A stretch of 64,000 bases of DNA, from the NCBI RefSeq assembly GCF_002995745.1, contig NZ_PVXQ01000003.1:62001-126000 (forward strand). Direction: 5' to 3'. This document shows, piece after piece, positions 54,507 through 62,722 of this stretch (positions are counted from its first letter, which is position 1; each line of letters starts with the position of its first letter). The DNA is from Clostridium vincentii (GTDB lineage Bacteria; Bacillota; Clostridia; Clostridiales; Clostridiaceae). Position numbers and translations under genes: made by a program. The notes under the pieces are model-generated. The model was not told the origin of the DNA. It searched no databases and saw only the letters and a list, made by a program, of their open reading frames with translations.

Positions 54507-54541
54507 AAGGAGTGAAAAGACTCATTAGAGTCTGTCTTATG
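54507..54541 (+). promoter_or_regulatory. Ribosome-binding site separated from the yceD start by a hairpin
   Basis: AAGGAG (54507-54512) is 26 bases before the ATG at 54539. Between them AGACTC (54518-54523), loop ATTA, GAGTCT (54528-54533) forms a hairpin. Leaving out the 16-base hairpin, the spacing is 10 bases, within the normal range. Confidence 0.55.
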
Positions 54542-55051
54542 AAGATTAAATTATCAGACTTAATTTCAAAAAAAGAACGGAAAAAGAATATTTCACTTAA
54601 TTTTAAGATTGAACCCTTTACTTTTGAAGGGGACAAAGTTAATCCAATATCAGAAGTTATAACAGAAGGTTCAGCTGCGGCGGATAATGATGTTGTAAGC
54701 ATACAAATACATATCCAGTGTGAAGTAGAACTTATTTGTTCAAGATGTTTAGATACCTTTATCTATCCAATAGATATTGATATAGAAGAAAGGTTTACAA
54801 GTGATAGTAGTCTTCTAATAGGGGAAGATAATCTAACATTTGTACAAGATGATGTTTTAGACATCGCAGAAATTGTTGAAAATTCAATAATTTCGACCTT
54901 ACCTATTAAAAAACTTTGCCAGGTGCATTGCAAAGGATTATGTCAAAGTTGTGGTGCTAACCTAAATAGGCAAAGTTGTAACTGTAACAACGAAGACTAT
55001 GATATCAGATTAGAAGGATTAAGATCGTTGTTGAATAATAAGGAGGTGTAA
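54539..55051 (+). CDS. yceD: YceD family protein (DUF177), large-subunit rRNA accumulation factor
   Basis: This 170-residue protein of the YceD/DUF177 family has IQCEVELICSRCLDTFIYPI near 65-83 and paired cysteines near the C-terminus (LCQVHCKGLCQSCGANLNRQ) typical of the family. It is linked to 23S rRNA accumulation and is nearly always next to rpmF, as here (2 bases between). The ATG at 54539 is preferred; a GTG at 54512 overlaps the AAGGAG itself. Confidence 0.9.
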   Translation: MKIKLSDLISKKERKKNISLNFKIEPFTFEGDKVNPISEVITEGSAAADNDVVSIQIHIQCEVELICSRCLDTFIYPIDIDIEERFTSDSSLLIGEDNLTFVQDDVLDIAEIVENSIISTLPIKKLCQVHCKGLCQSCGANLNRQSCNCNNEDYDIRLEGLRSLLNNKEV

Positions 55052-55053
55052 CA

Positions 55054-55239
55054 ATGGGAAATCCAACAAGAAAAACATTTAGAGCTAGAAGAGATTCAAG
55101 AAGAGCTCAAACTATGAAGACAAGTATACCTGGTATAGTTGAATGTCCTCAATGTCATGACATGAAACTTAGTCATAGAGTATGTAAGAATTGTGGTTAT
55201 TATAAGGGCATAGAAGTAGTAGCAATTGCTCAAGAATAA
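55054..55239 (+). CDS. rpmF: 50S ribosomal protein L32
   Basis: This 61-residue protein has MGNPTRKTFRARRDSRRA and a zinc ribbon with CPQC and CKNC pairs (PGIVECPQCHDMKLSHRVCK). GGAGGTG is 7 bases upstream and the gene follows yceD by 2 bases. A small terminator hairpin lies just after it, possibly reducing plsX transcription relative to rpmF. Confidence 0.97.
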   Translation: MGNPTRKTFRARRDSRRAQTMKTSIPGIVECPQCHDMKLSHRVCKNCGYYKGIEVVAIAQE

Positions 55240-55270
55240 AGAAAGTCTTTTGACTTTCTTTTCTTTTATT
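55236..55270 (+). terminator. Terminator after rpmF
   Basis: 10-bp hairpin AAAGAAAGTC (55238-55247) with GACTTTCTTT (55252-55261), followed by TCTTTTATT. Likely leaky because plsX begins 34 bases downstream without an obvious promoter. Confidence 0.72.
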
Positions 55271-55294
55271 TAAACGAAAAAAGGAGAGAAAATT

Positions 55295-56293
55295 ATGAAG
55301 ATAGCTATAGATGGAATGGGTGGAGATCATGCACCTAGGGCTGTAGTAGAGGGTATGGTACAAGCATTAAAAGAATATAATGATTTAGAAATATATATTA
55401 CTGGGCCAAAAGATAAAATTGAAGCGGAACTTTTTAAATATAATTACTCTAAGGAACGAGTAACAATAGTAAATGCAACAGAGGTTATAGAAGCTAATGA
55501 GCATCCTGTTATGGCCTTAAGAAAGAAAAAAGATTCAAGTATAGTTAAAGCATTGAACTTAGTAAGTACAGGGGAATGTGAAGCAATAATTTCTGCAGGA
55601 AGTACGGGAGCATTTTTAGCGGGATGTACCCTTATTATTGGAAGAATTAAAGGAATTGAGAGACCGGCCCTAGCGCCTATAATGCCAGGACGACGAGGAA
55701 AATTTATGGTTGTCGATGTTGGTGCTAATGTGGATTGTAAACCGGAGTATCTAGTTCAATTTGCTAAGATGGGTAAAATATACTATGAAGCTATGTTTGA
55801 TTCAAAAAATACTTCTGTGGGTCTTGTTAATATAGGGGTGGAAGACGAAAAGGGTAATGAATTAACTAAAGCTACTTATAAACTTCTTAAGGAAGAGGAG
55901 TTTAATTTCGTTGGTAATGTTGAACCTAGAGAAATTCCTAAGGGAGAAGTTAATGTATTAGTTACAGATGGATTTGTTGGAAATACAGTTTTAAAAATGT
56001 ATGAAGGCTGCGCTTCAAATTTATTAGGAATGATTAAGGATGAAATTTATTCATCGTCAATATTTGCGAAACTGGGAGCTTTACTATTAAAGCCTGTTTT
56101 CAAAAAACTTATGGTTAAATTTGATTATAAGGAAGTTGGAGGAGCACCGTTTTTAGGAGTAAAGGCAGTTTGTATAAAAGCACATGGTAGTTCTGATGGA
56201 AAGGCTTTTAAAAATGCAATAAAACAAGCTAAGAGTTTCAAAGAAAGAGGGATATTGTCTAAAATTGAAAGCGAAATGGCAAAAACAAAATAA
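55295..56293 (+). CDS. plsX: Phosphate acyltransferase PlsX
   Basis: This 332-residue enzyme makes acyl-phosphate from acyl-ACP for phospholipid synthesis. Motifs: [18 protein letters not shown] at the N-terminus, [21 protein letters not shown] near 97, [10 protein letters not shown] near 125 and [13 protein letters not shown] near 225. It precedes acpP, whose product is its acyl-carrier substrate. AAGGAG is upstream; no FapR-type operator was seen. Confidence 0.95.
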   Translation: MKIAIDGMGGDHAPRAVVEGMVQALKEYNDLEIYITGPKDKIEAELFKYNYSKERVTIVNATEVIEANEHPVMALRKKKDSSIVKALNLVSTGECEAIISAGSTGAFLAGCTLIIGRIKGIERPALAPIMPGRRGKFMVVDVGANVDCKPEYLVQFAKMGKIYYEAMFDSKNTSVGLVNIGVEDEKGNELTKATYKLLKEEEFNFVGNVEPREIPKGEVNVLVTDGFVGNTVLKMYEGCASNLLGMIKDEIYSSSIFAKLGALLLKPVFKKLMVKFDYKEVGGAPFLGVKAVCIKAHGSSDGKAFKNAIKQAKSFKERGILSKIESEMAKTK

Positions 56294-56378
56294 TATTCCA
56301 AATTTATTTAAAAGGTATATTGACGAATATATTTATATATACTATTATCAAAAGGAAAGGACTTTGGAGGTGAAGATA

Positions 56379-56609
56379 ATGTTTGAAAAAATACAAGAAA
56401 TAATAGCAGATAAACTTAGTATTAATGTTGAAGAAATTACTTTGGAATCATCATTTACAGATGATTTGAATGCAGATTCTTTAGATATTGTTGAATTAAT
56501 AATGGCTTTAGAAGATGAACTAGACTTAGAGATACCTGATGAAGAAGTTGAAGGATTCAAAACAGTTGGAGATGTAGTTACTTACGTAAAGACACAACAA
56601 GAGGACTAA
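56379..56609 (+). CDS. acpP: Acyl carrier protein
   Basis: This 76-residue acidic helical protein carries phosphopantetheine on the Ser of [15 protein letters not shown] (about residue 36). It shuttles acyl groups in fatty-acid synthesis. The ATG at 56379 follows GGAGGTGAA; the reading frame upstream overlaps plsX and is not conserved. A terminator follows. Confidence 0.96.
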   Translation: MFEKIQEIIADKLSINVEEITLESSFTDDLNADSLDIVELIMALEDELDLEIPDEEVEGFKTVGDVVTYVKTQQED

Positions 56610-56611
56610 TA

Positions 56612-56642
56612 TAATCCCGCATTTTGGCGGGATTTTCATTTT
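56612..56642 (+). terminator. Terminator after acpP
   Basis: 8-bp G/C-rich hairpin AATCCCGC (56613-56620) with GCGGGATT (56627-56634), then TTCATTTT. Confidence 0.8.
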
Positions 56643-56647
56643 AGAAT

Positions 56648-56708
56648 AGTGTATTCTTGAATTTATTAGAATGAAAATCTAAAGATTGAAGAATACACTT
56701 ATAGGAGG
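56648..56708 (+). promoter_or_regulatory. Long leader hairpin next to the rnc ribosome-binding site
   Basis: The arms 56648-56658 and 56689-56699 pair over 11 bp. After a G-G mismatch, 5 more bp (56660-56664 with 56683-56687) follow, and after one bulged A another 5 bp (56666-56670 with 56778-equivalent TCTAA at 56678-56682), loop ATGAAAA. The 21-bp stem ends 4 bases before the AGGAGG site of rnc. Its length is suitable for RNase III cleavage. Confidence 0.6.
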
Positions 56709-56712
56709 CACA

Positions 56713-57405
56713 ATGAAGAATTTAATAAATGTTGAAGAGGCTATTGGAGTCAAATTCAATAATTCAACTTTAATACAGACTGCACTTACTCATAGTTCAT
56801 ATGCAAAGCAGTTTAAGGATGCACAGTACAACGAGAGGTTAGAATTTTTAGGTGATTCTGTTTTACAATTATGTATTACAGAATATTTGTTTGTAAATTA
56901 TAAAAATAAGTCAGAAGGGGAATTGACTAAGATTAGAAGCCTAATAGTATGTGAAAATTCCTTATATAAAGTTGCCCGAAAAATTAATCTATCAGAGTTT
57001 ATTAGAATGAGTCGAGGAGAAGAACTAACTGGCGGTAGAGAAAGAATTTCTATACAAGCTGATGCTGTTGAAGCCGTTCTTGCTGCTATATATTTAGATA
57101 GAGGGATTGAAGAAGCAAATAAATTTATTATGGAAAAGTTTATGGACATAATTAGCAAAGCTGTTCAAAATAAGATAATATTGGATTTTAAGACCAAATT
57201 ACAAGAACTCTTACAGGTAAATGGAGAAGTAAATATTACTTATGAGTTAATTAAATATGAAGGGCCACCCCATCATAGAAAGTTTTTTGTTAGTGTTTTT
57301 CTGGCTGACAAGGAGATGGGTAAAGGTCTAGGGTATAGTAAAAAGGAAGCTGAACAAAATGCAGCAAAGGAAGCCTTGATTAACTTGGAAGCTATAGATG
57401 AGTAA
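56713..57405 (+). CDS. rnc: Ribonuclease III
   Basis: This 230-residue endonuclease cuts double-stranded RNA, including rRNA precursors. The catalytic signature ERLEFLGDSVLQL near residue 37 is followed by the second acidic cluster (IQADAVEAVLAAIYLD near 113). A C-terminal dsRNA-binding domain (about 158-228) ends in SKKEAEQNAAKEAL. The ATG at 56713 follows AGGAGG by 4 bases; the longer frame starts inside the leader hairpin. Overlaps the next gene by 8 bases. Confidence 0.96.
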   Translation: MKNLINVEEAIGVKFNNSTLIQTALTHSSYAKQFKDAQYNERLEFLGDSVLQLCITEYLFVNYKNKSEGELTKIRSLIVCENSLYKVARKINLSEFIRMSRGEELTGGRERISIQADAVEAVLAAIYLDRGIEEANKFIMEKFMDIISKAVQNKIILDFKTKLQELLQVNGEVNITYELIKYEGPPHHRKFFVSVFLADKEMGKGLGYSKKEAEQNAAKEALINLEAIDE

Positions 57406-58405
57406 AGATTATTATATTATACCTATATTTGTACCCCACGAAGGATGCCCACATAACTGTGTATTCTGTAATCAAGATAGGATAACAGGTGTAAAGGATA
57501 GAGTTACTGCTAGAACTGTATACAATATAGTTGATGAGTATTTAAGTACTATTAATAGAATTGGTTCTACTGTGGAAATATCTTTTTTTGGGGGGACATT
57601 TACAGCTATAGAGGAAAAGAAACAACAGGAACTTTTGCAAGTAGCCATGGAATATAAGGATAAAGGTTTAATTGATAAAATAAGATTGTCGACTCGTCCT
57701 GATGCAATTAATCAGTATATACTTAATTACATTGAGGAATACAAGGTTGATATTATTGAACTTGGAGTACAATCTCTCTATGATGATGTTCTTGTGGCTT
57801 CAGGAAGAGGACATACAGTTAAGGATGTGGAAGTGGCATCTAAGCTAATTAAAGAGTCTGGCTTTACATTAGGGCATCAGATTATGCCTGGGCTTCCAAA
57901 GGACAACTTTAATAAAGATATTATGTCTGTTAAAAAATCAATAGAGATGAAACCTGATATCTGTAGAATATATCCTTCCTTAGTAATAAAGGATACTCCA
58001 ATGGAAACTATGTATCTAAGAGGGGAGTATATCCCATATTCATTAGAGGAAGCCGTTGAAGTATGTAAAGAGCTTTATAAATTATATACTGAGGCTAATG
58101 TTCAAATTATTAGAATAGGGCTTCAACCAACAGAAGCTATTGCTAAAGATGTGGATGTCATAGCTGGGCCATTTCACCCCGCATTTAGAGAATTAGTTGA
58201 GGGAAGTTTGATGAGTGAAAAGATTAGAGAAACATTAGGAAGTCCTTCAAAGGCATTGGTGGAAATTAATGAAAAAGATTTAAGCAAGTTATATGCAAAT
58301 AAGAAATTTTATTATAATAAGCTGAGTAGAGAAGGTTACGAGATACAGGTTAAGGTTTCTGGTGAATTAGAAAGAGGAAATATTTTAATAAGTAAGATTA
58401 TTTAA
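57398..58405 (+). CDS. Radical SAM protein, Elp3-like
   Basis: This 335-residue protein has the radical SAM motif CPHNCVFC near residue 17 (HEGCPHNCVFCNQ), the glycine-rich EISFFGGTFTAI near 66, LSTRPDAI near 99, ELGVQSLYDDVL near 120 and GHQIMPGLP near 162, typical of the Elp3/oxygen-independent coproporphyrinogen-type barrel. It lacks an acetyltransferase domain, so it is not full Elp3. Substrate unknown; found between rnc and smc in many clostridia. Overlaps rnc by 8 bases and is followed by two terminators. Confidence 0.88.
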   Translation: MSKDYYIIPIFVPHEGCPHNCVFCNQDRITGVKDRVTARTVYNIVDEYLSTINRIGSTVEISFFGGTFTAIEEKKQQELLQVAMEYKDKGLIDKIRLSTRPDAINQYILNYIEEYKVDIIELGVQSLYDDVLVASGRGHTVKDVEVASKLIKESGFTLGHQIMPGLPKDNFNKDIMSVKKSIEMKPDICRIYPSLVIKDTPMETMYLRGEYIPYSLEEAVEVCKELYKLYTEANVQIIRIGLQPTEAIAKDVDVIAGPFHPAFRELVEGSLMSEKIRETLGSPSKALVEINEKDLSKLYANKKFYYNKLSREGYEIQVKVSGELERGNILISKII

Positions 58406-58433
58406 GATGCAGCTATTAGCTGTGTCTTTTTCA
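58405..58433 (+). terminator. First of two tandem terminators
   Basis: 9-bp hairpin GATGCAGCT (58406-58414) with AGCTGTGTC (58418-58426), loop ATT, then TTTTTC. It overlaps the end of the radical SAM gene. Confidence 0.8.
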
Positions 58434-58461
58434 ATATAAGGGAAATTATAGATTCTTTTAT

Positions 58462-58504
58462 AAAAAGATATTACATCTTGTGGGATGTAGTGTCTTTTTT
58501 TTAT
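58462..58504 (+). terminator. Second tandem terminator
   Basis: Hairpin of about 15 bp, AGATATTACATC (58466-58477) with GATGTAGTGTCT (58484-58495), extended by A-T pairs and followed by a T run. Confidence 0.82.
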
Positions 58505-58675
58505 TTTCTATAAAAATATAATCAAAAGGAAAAATTTGTAGAAATTTAATGAAAAAAAATCACTCGATTTACTGTAATATTTTTATGTAAAGCATATATC
58601 TAAAGTGAAAAGTACAATGAAAAAAATAAATCCGTGTACAAGCGAGTACGCGAGATATCATGAGGAGTGATTATT

Positions 58676-59434
58676 ATGAGACCGAGAAAAATTGTTAAAA
58701 TAAAAATTGATATGTATGAAGATATTAAATTAAAAATAATAGATACAAGGCCTGAAAGGGATCTTATCCAACATATTTGGTCTAGGCTTGTAAATTTAGC
58801 TGGTAAGGTTAATCAGGAAGGCGATTTATATATGTCAAAAAACATGCCATATACTATTGAAACCTTAGCAATAGAATTTAATAGAGACTGTAGGCAAATT
58901 AAGTTAGCCCTAGATACATTTATAGAATTAGAAATGATTGAACTTAATGAAGTTAATGTTTATAGAGTTACGAATTTTGCTAAACATCAAAACATTAAGG
59001 TGCAAGAAAAAATAAAGTCTAAAGATGAAGAGGTAAAAAATAAGGAAATAGTGGTAAAAGAAGATTTGAAAAAAGAGATATATGATAATGAAGATAAAGG
59101 GTTTGAAAATACAATAGGTCAAAATAAAGTTGAAGTTGTTAAAATTGAGGACATAGGTAATTTAGAAACTACTAGCAGTAGCATTAACAAAGTTGATAAA
59201 ACAGTTAAGGACAAGCCTAATAATAAGTTGCAAGAGAAAATTCCTATAGGTTTGGAAACCAAGAAAAATATGATGATGGATAAAAAGAAGAAAAAAGAGA
59301 AAATCTATGATTTTACAGATGAAAAAGATGAAAAAGATGTTAAAGGTAATGATATGGTTGATTTTCAAGATTATGATGAGAATAAATCTTTGGGTAAAGG
59401 TGAGACTTTAGTTAGTCGCTTCGTGGTCTTTTAG
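58676..59434 (+). CDS. Protein with phage replisome organizer N-terminal domain
   Basis: A 252-residue protein. Residues 1-110 match the winged-helix N-terminal domain of phage replisome organizers: KIKIDMYEDIKLKIIDTRPE, IWSRLVNLAGKVNQEGDLYM, MPYTIETLAIEFNRD, FIELEMIEL and FAKHQNIKV. Residues 115-252 are a low-complexity, highly charged Lys/Glu/Asp-rich tail without recognised domain. The ATG at 58676 follows GAGGAG by 8 bases. No other phage genes are near it, so this may be a domesticated prophage gene or a chromosomal DnaD-like DNA-binding protein. It lies at the start of an accessory segment. Confidence 0.7.
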   Translation: MRPRKIVKIKIDMYEDIKLKIIDTRPERDLIQHIWSRLVNLAGKVNQEGDLYMSKNMPYTIETLAIEFNRDCRQIKLALDTFIELEMIELNEVNVYRVTNFAKHQNIKVQEKIKSKDEEVKNKEIVVKEDLKKEIYDNEDKGFENTIGQNKVEVVKIEDIGNLETTSSSINKVDKTVKDKPNNKLQEKIPIGLETKKNMMMDKKKKKEKIYDFTDEKDEKDVKGNDMVDFQDYDENKSLGKGETLVSRFVVF

Positions 59435-59535
59435 ATAGAGATGGGTGTTTGAATGTGACATATTATGTGATTGTTTACTAAAATCTAATGTATAATAGAG
59501 GTATGAAAATATATTTGCAAAGAAGGAGAGTTCAT

Positions 59536-59787
59536 ATGCCGTTATTAATAACACAAGAACAGTATAATCATGCAATGTCAATTATACATGGTAAAGACGT
59601 ATTAATACCATTTTTTCAAGAGTTAAAAGAATGGATAGAAGAAGAATATCAGATTAATGTAATAGATTTTATTATGGAAGATTCAATTTGTGAAGATAAA
59701 AAGAGGATACTTATGCTAATTAATAAAAGTCTGAATTATCAAGAAAATAGGTATCGTAAAAAATTAGAGCAGATAAATAAAATATGA
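59536..59787 (+). CDS. Small protein of unknown function
   Basis: This 83-residue mostly helical, charged protein starts MPLLITQEQYNHAMSIIHGK; AAGGAG lies 7-8 bases before the ATG at 59536. A longer frame from 59488 has no ribosome-binding site. It has no TM segment and no recognised domain. It follows the phage-organizer-like gene by about 100 bases and precedes a 440-base gene-poor stretch. Confidence 0.6.
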   Translation: MPLLITQEQYNHAMSIIHGKDVLIPFFQELKEWIEEEYQINVIDFIMEDSICEDKKRILMLINKSLNYQENRYRKKLEQINKI

Positions 59788-60225
59788 TGAGGCATATATC
59801 ACCTTTGACAGTAAGGAAGTTTTAGATACTTGTTATAATGGAAACCTATGGCACTATTATAAATAGTAATGTTTTCTATTTTTGCACGTGAGAGCGAGTA
59901 AAGTGTTGGTTATGTCTATAATTGGAAGCTGCTGTTGCTAGAGAAAAGGACTTAAATATTGAATAAAGTTTAGGATTATTAATGGGGAACCGTACCATAA
60001 ATAGTACAATACTATATATGCTTTAAAATAATTCGGATTTAAACAATATGATCACAATTTAATATTATGGCTTATTGTAGTGATGAATTTAATGAAAACT
60101 CTAAATCGGATTTACAGTAGATTTATCTTAGGCGTGAAAGAACATATAAAAGGATTAAAGGTAAAATTATAGAATTAAATAATAAATAATAAATTTAAAA
60201 TAAGATTAAATAAAAGAGGATGAAG
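59788..60225. other. Gene-poor stretch, possibly degenerate coding sequence
   Basis: No complete gene is seen in about 440 bases. On the plus strand, a frame from an ATG near 60070 (MAYCSDEFNENSKSDLQ) is broken by one TAG and continues for about 22 codons (IYLRRERTYKRIKGKIIEL) to a stop near 60190; another frame is open for about 44 codons over the same bases. Neither is recognised and neither has a good ribosome-binding site. Base composition is like that of the flanks. Confidence 0.35.
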
Positions 60226-60894
60226 ATGAGGAAAAAACTTTTACTTATAGAAGATGATGCTAAGTTAATAAAATATATGGAAGAATACTTAAGTGCTTAT
60301 GATTATTCAGTTCAAACAATAAAAGATTTCAATCATGTTGAGGAGGAAATATATAAGGCCGAAAGTGATTTAATACTTTTGGATATAAATCTTCCTAAGT
60401 TTGATGGATTCTATTTTTTGAAGGTAATTAGGAAAAAGCTAAATACTCCTATTATTATAGTTTCTTCAAGAAGTGAAGAGGGAGAACAAATTAGAGGGAT
60501 AGATCTAGGCGCAGATGATTACATAACAAAACCTTTTAGCATGGGAATACTTTTATCAAAAATAAATGCAGTCTTAAGAAGAACAAATAGTTTCAATGAA
60601 AACATTATTGAGGTTAAGAATATAAAGCTTTTTTGTGAGAGCATGGAAATAAGAGTAGATAATGAAAGTATTCCTTTATCTAAAAATGAATACAAGCTCC
60701 TTAAGATATTTTTCATTAACTATGAAAAAGTAGTTAAAAGAGAAGAATTGCTAGAGGTATTATGGGATGAGGATGAATTTGTAGATGATAATACTTTAAC
60801 AGTTAACATAACAAGGTTAAAGAAGAAGCTTAAGGATAAGGAAATACAATTAACCATAGAAACGAAGAGGGGGATGGGCTATGTCCTTAGGTAA
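60226..60894 (+). CDS. OmpR-family response regulator, Bce-type
   Basis: This 222-residue regulator has a receiver domain (residues 1-115; EDDAKL acidic pocket, phosphoacceptor Asp in LILLDINLPKFDG, Lys in TKPFS) and an OmpR-type winged helix (about 125-220; DDNTLTVNITRLKKKL). The ATG at 60226 is favoured because AAGAGGA ends 5-6 bases before it; an ATG two codons earlier overlaps that site. It is followed by an intramembrane-sensing kinase and a BceAB-type transporter, so it probably activates the transporter genes in response to a peptide antibiotic. Confidence 0.88.
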   Translation: MRKKLLLIEDDAKLIKYMEEYLSAYDYSVQTIKDFNHVEEEIYKAESDLILLDINLPKFDGFYFLKVIRKKLNTPIIIVSSRSEEGEQIRGIDLGADDYITKPFSMGILLSKINAVLRRTNSFNENIIEVKNIKLFCESMEIRVDNESIPLSKNEYKLLKIFFINYEKVVKREELLEVLWDEDEFVDDNTLTVNITRLKKKLKDKEIQLTIETKRGMGYVLR

Positions 60895-61864
60895 ATTAGT
60901 AAGAGCTACTTTAAAAAAGGAGAAAGTTTTTCTTTCTATTTATTTATGTAGTGTTTTTTCTATAATGCTCTTTTATTACTTTCTATATGATAAGGAATTT
61001 ATGTTTTATCCTATTTTAATGTGTTTATTTTATTTAGGTGTATATTTAATTTATAAATTTTTTATATACAAATCATTTTATAAATCCCTTGAAGAAGTAA
61101 AAACAAGTCCTAGTTATAAAGCTGAAGATAGTATTTTTGAAGAAGTATTTGATGAAATTAGAGAAGTCCATAATGATTATATTTCAAAAATATATACTTT
61201 AGAAAACAGAAATGAAGAGAAGGAGAAATTACTTATAGAGTGGATTCATAATATGAAAACTTCTGTTGCAGTAATAAATTTGGCAATAGAAAAATTATCT
61301 GATGGAGATGTGGTTAAGGATATAAGAGGTGAAAACAGTTTATTACAAAAGAATTTAGAAGGAGCATTAAATATATTTAGACTTGGAGCATTTTCTAAAG
61401 ACTATGTCCCAGAAGGTATAAATCTAAAGAAGCTAGTCAAGAAAAGTATTAATTCACAAAAAAGAAATTTCATCTATGCTAATGTATTTCCAGAGGTTAA
61501 TATTCCTGAAGATTTTTATATCTTATCAGATTCAAAATGGAGTGAATATGTTGTTGTGCAAATTATAAGTAATGCTATAAAGTATTCATTAGCAGCAAGG
61601 AAGGTATGCTTTTATGCAGAAGAGAGTGAGGATAAGGTTATACTTTATATACAGGATTCAGGAATTGGAATAAAAACTGAGGAGCTTTCTAGAGTTTTTG
61701 AGGCGTTTTTTACAGGCAGTAATGGAAGAAAAGAAGAAAAATCTTCTGGTATAGGACTTTATATGTGTAAATGTATTTGTGATAATCTTAATGATGAAAT
61801 ACACATAACGTCTGAGGTTGATAAAGGGACAAGAGTTAGTATTACATATTTAAAAGAAAAGTAA
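60881..61864 (+). CDS. Intramembrane-sensing histidine kinase, BceS-type
   Basis: This 327-residue kinase has two closely spaced N-terminal TM segments (about 17-33 and 40-62) with almost no extracellular loop, as in BceS-like kinases that sense through their partner transporter. The His-containing dimerisation helix is LLIEWIHNMKTSVAVINLAI near 122, and the ATPase domain has QIISNAIKYS near 228, DSGIGIKTEELSRVFEAFF near 262 and SSGIGLYMCK near 289. Overlaps the regulator gene by 14 bases. Confidence 0.88.
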   Translation: MSLGKLVRATLKKEKVFLSIYLCSVFSIMLFYYFLYDKEFMFYPILMCLFYLGVYLIYKFFIYKSFYKSLEEVKTSPSYKAEDSIFEEVFDEIREVHNDYISKIYTLENRNEEKEKLLIEWIHNMKTSVAVINLAIEKLSDGDVVKDIRGENSLLQKNLEGALNIFRLGAFSKDYVPEGINLKKLVKKSINSQKRNFIYANVFPEVNIPEDFYILSDSKWSEYVVVQIISNAIKYSLAARKVCFYAEESEDKVILYIQDSGIGIKTEELSRVFEAFFTGSNGRKEEKSSGIGLYMCKCICDNLNDEIHITSEVDKGTRVSITYLKEK

Positions 61865-61929
61865 CCTTTCACTCATGTAAGGTTAGGTAAGCAAAATCGA
61901 TTTGAGAATATGGTAATAGATAATATACT
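61862..61929 (+). promoter_or_regulatory. Dyad and promoter before the Bce-type transporter genes
   Basis: A perfect 7-10-7 inverted repeat TAACCTT (61862-61868) and AAGGTTA (61879-61885) lies upstream of a promoter-like TTGAGA (61902-61907), 16 bases, TATACT (61924-61929). This fits a binding site for the adjacent response regulator driving the transporter genes; the dyad also overlaps the kinase stop codon. Confidence 0.45.
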
Positions 61930-61966
61930 TTAGATAAAGTTTAGAAAAGGAATGAGGTATATTTAT

Positions 61967-62722
61967 ATGAAAGTTTTAGAATGTAAAAAAGTAACTAAAG
62001 TTTATGATGCATTTAAAGGCGCGCAAGCTATAAAAGCACTTAATGACATATCCTTTAAGGTTGAGGATGGAGAATTCTTAGGAGTTATGGGGCCTAGTGG
62101 AAGTGGTAAAACAACTTTATTAAATATTTTAGCTGGAATTGATAAAGCTACAGCAGGTGAAATTTTTATAGGTGAAAAAAATATTATTACTATGAAAAAG
62201 GATGATATGGCTATTTTTAGAAGGAACAATATTGGTTTTATATTTCAAGAGTATAATCTTTTAGATAGCTTAACTGTTAAAGAAAACATAGGATTTCCTT
62301 TAACATTAGATAGGGTAAAACCAAAAGTTATTGAGGATAAGGTTAATGAATTAATAGAATATTTTGGTTTAAAGGAAGTGAAAAATAGTTATCCTTATAA
62401 TATTTCAGGTGGTCAAAAGCAAAGAACGGCAGAGGCTAGGGCGTTAATTAAAGAGCCTAAAATAATACTGGGGGATGAGCCTACAGGAAATTTAGATTCA
62501 AAATCATCAATGAATATAATGGAAAGTTTTAAAAAGATAAATGAAGAGAAAAAATCTACAATTGTTATGGTAACTCATGATCCTTTTGCAGCATCCTTTT
62601 GCAAGAGAATTATATTTATAAAGGATGGAGCTATTAAGCTTGAGATAAACTCTAATGGAAATAGAAAAGGGTTCTTTGATAAGGTAATAGAAGCTCAACT
62701 TGTTATAGGGGGGCAAGAATAA
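61967..62722 (+). CDS. Bce-type peptide detoxification ABC transporter ATPase
   Basis: This 251-residue ATPase of the MacB/LolD-like BceA group has Walker A MGPSGSGKTTLLN near residue 39, Q-loop FIFQEYNLLDSLTVKENI near 90, signature NISGGQKQRTAEARALI near 144 and Walker B IILGDEPTGNLDS near 166. The ATG at 61967 has GAGG 9 bases upstream; an ATG at 61952 is too close to its site. Overlaps the permease gene by one base. Works with the permease in resistance to cell-wall-active peptides. Confidence 0.92.
   Translation: MKVLECKKVTKVYDAFKGAQAIKALNDISFKVEDGEFLGVMGPSGSGKTTLLNILAGIDKATAGEIFIGEKNIITMKKDDMAIFRRNNIGFIFQEYNLLDSLTVKENIGFPLTLDRVKPKVIEDKVNELIEYFGLKEVKNSYPYNISGGQKQRTAEARALIKEPKIILGDEPTGNLDSKSSMNIMESFKKINEEKKSTIVMVTHDPFAASFCKRIIFIKDGAIKLEINSNGNRKGFFDKVIEAQLVIGGQE

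Noticed and set aside
55270-55294. FapR operator before plsX
   Set aside because: No sequence close to the FapR palindrome is present between the rpmF terminator and plsX.
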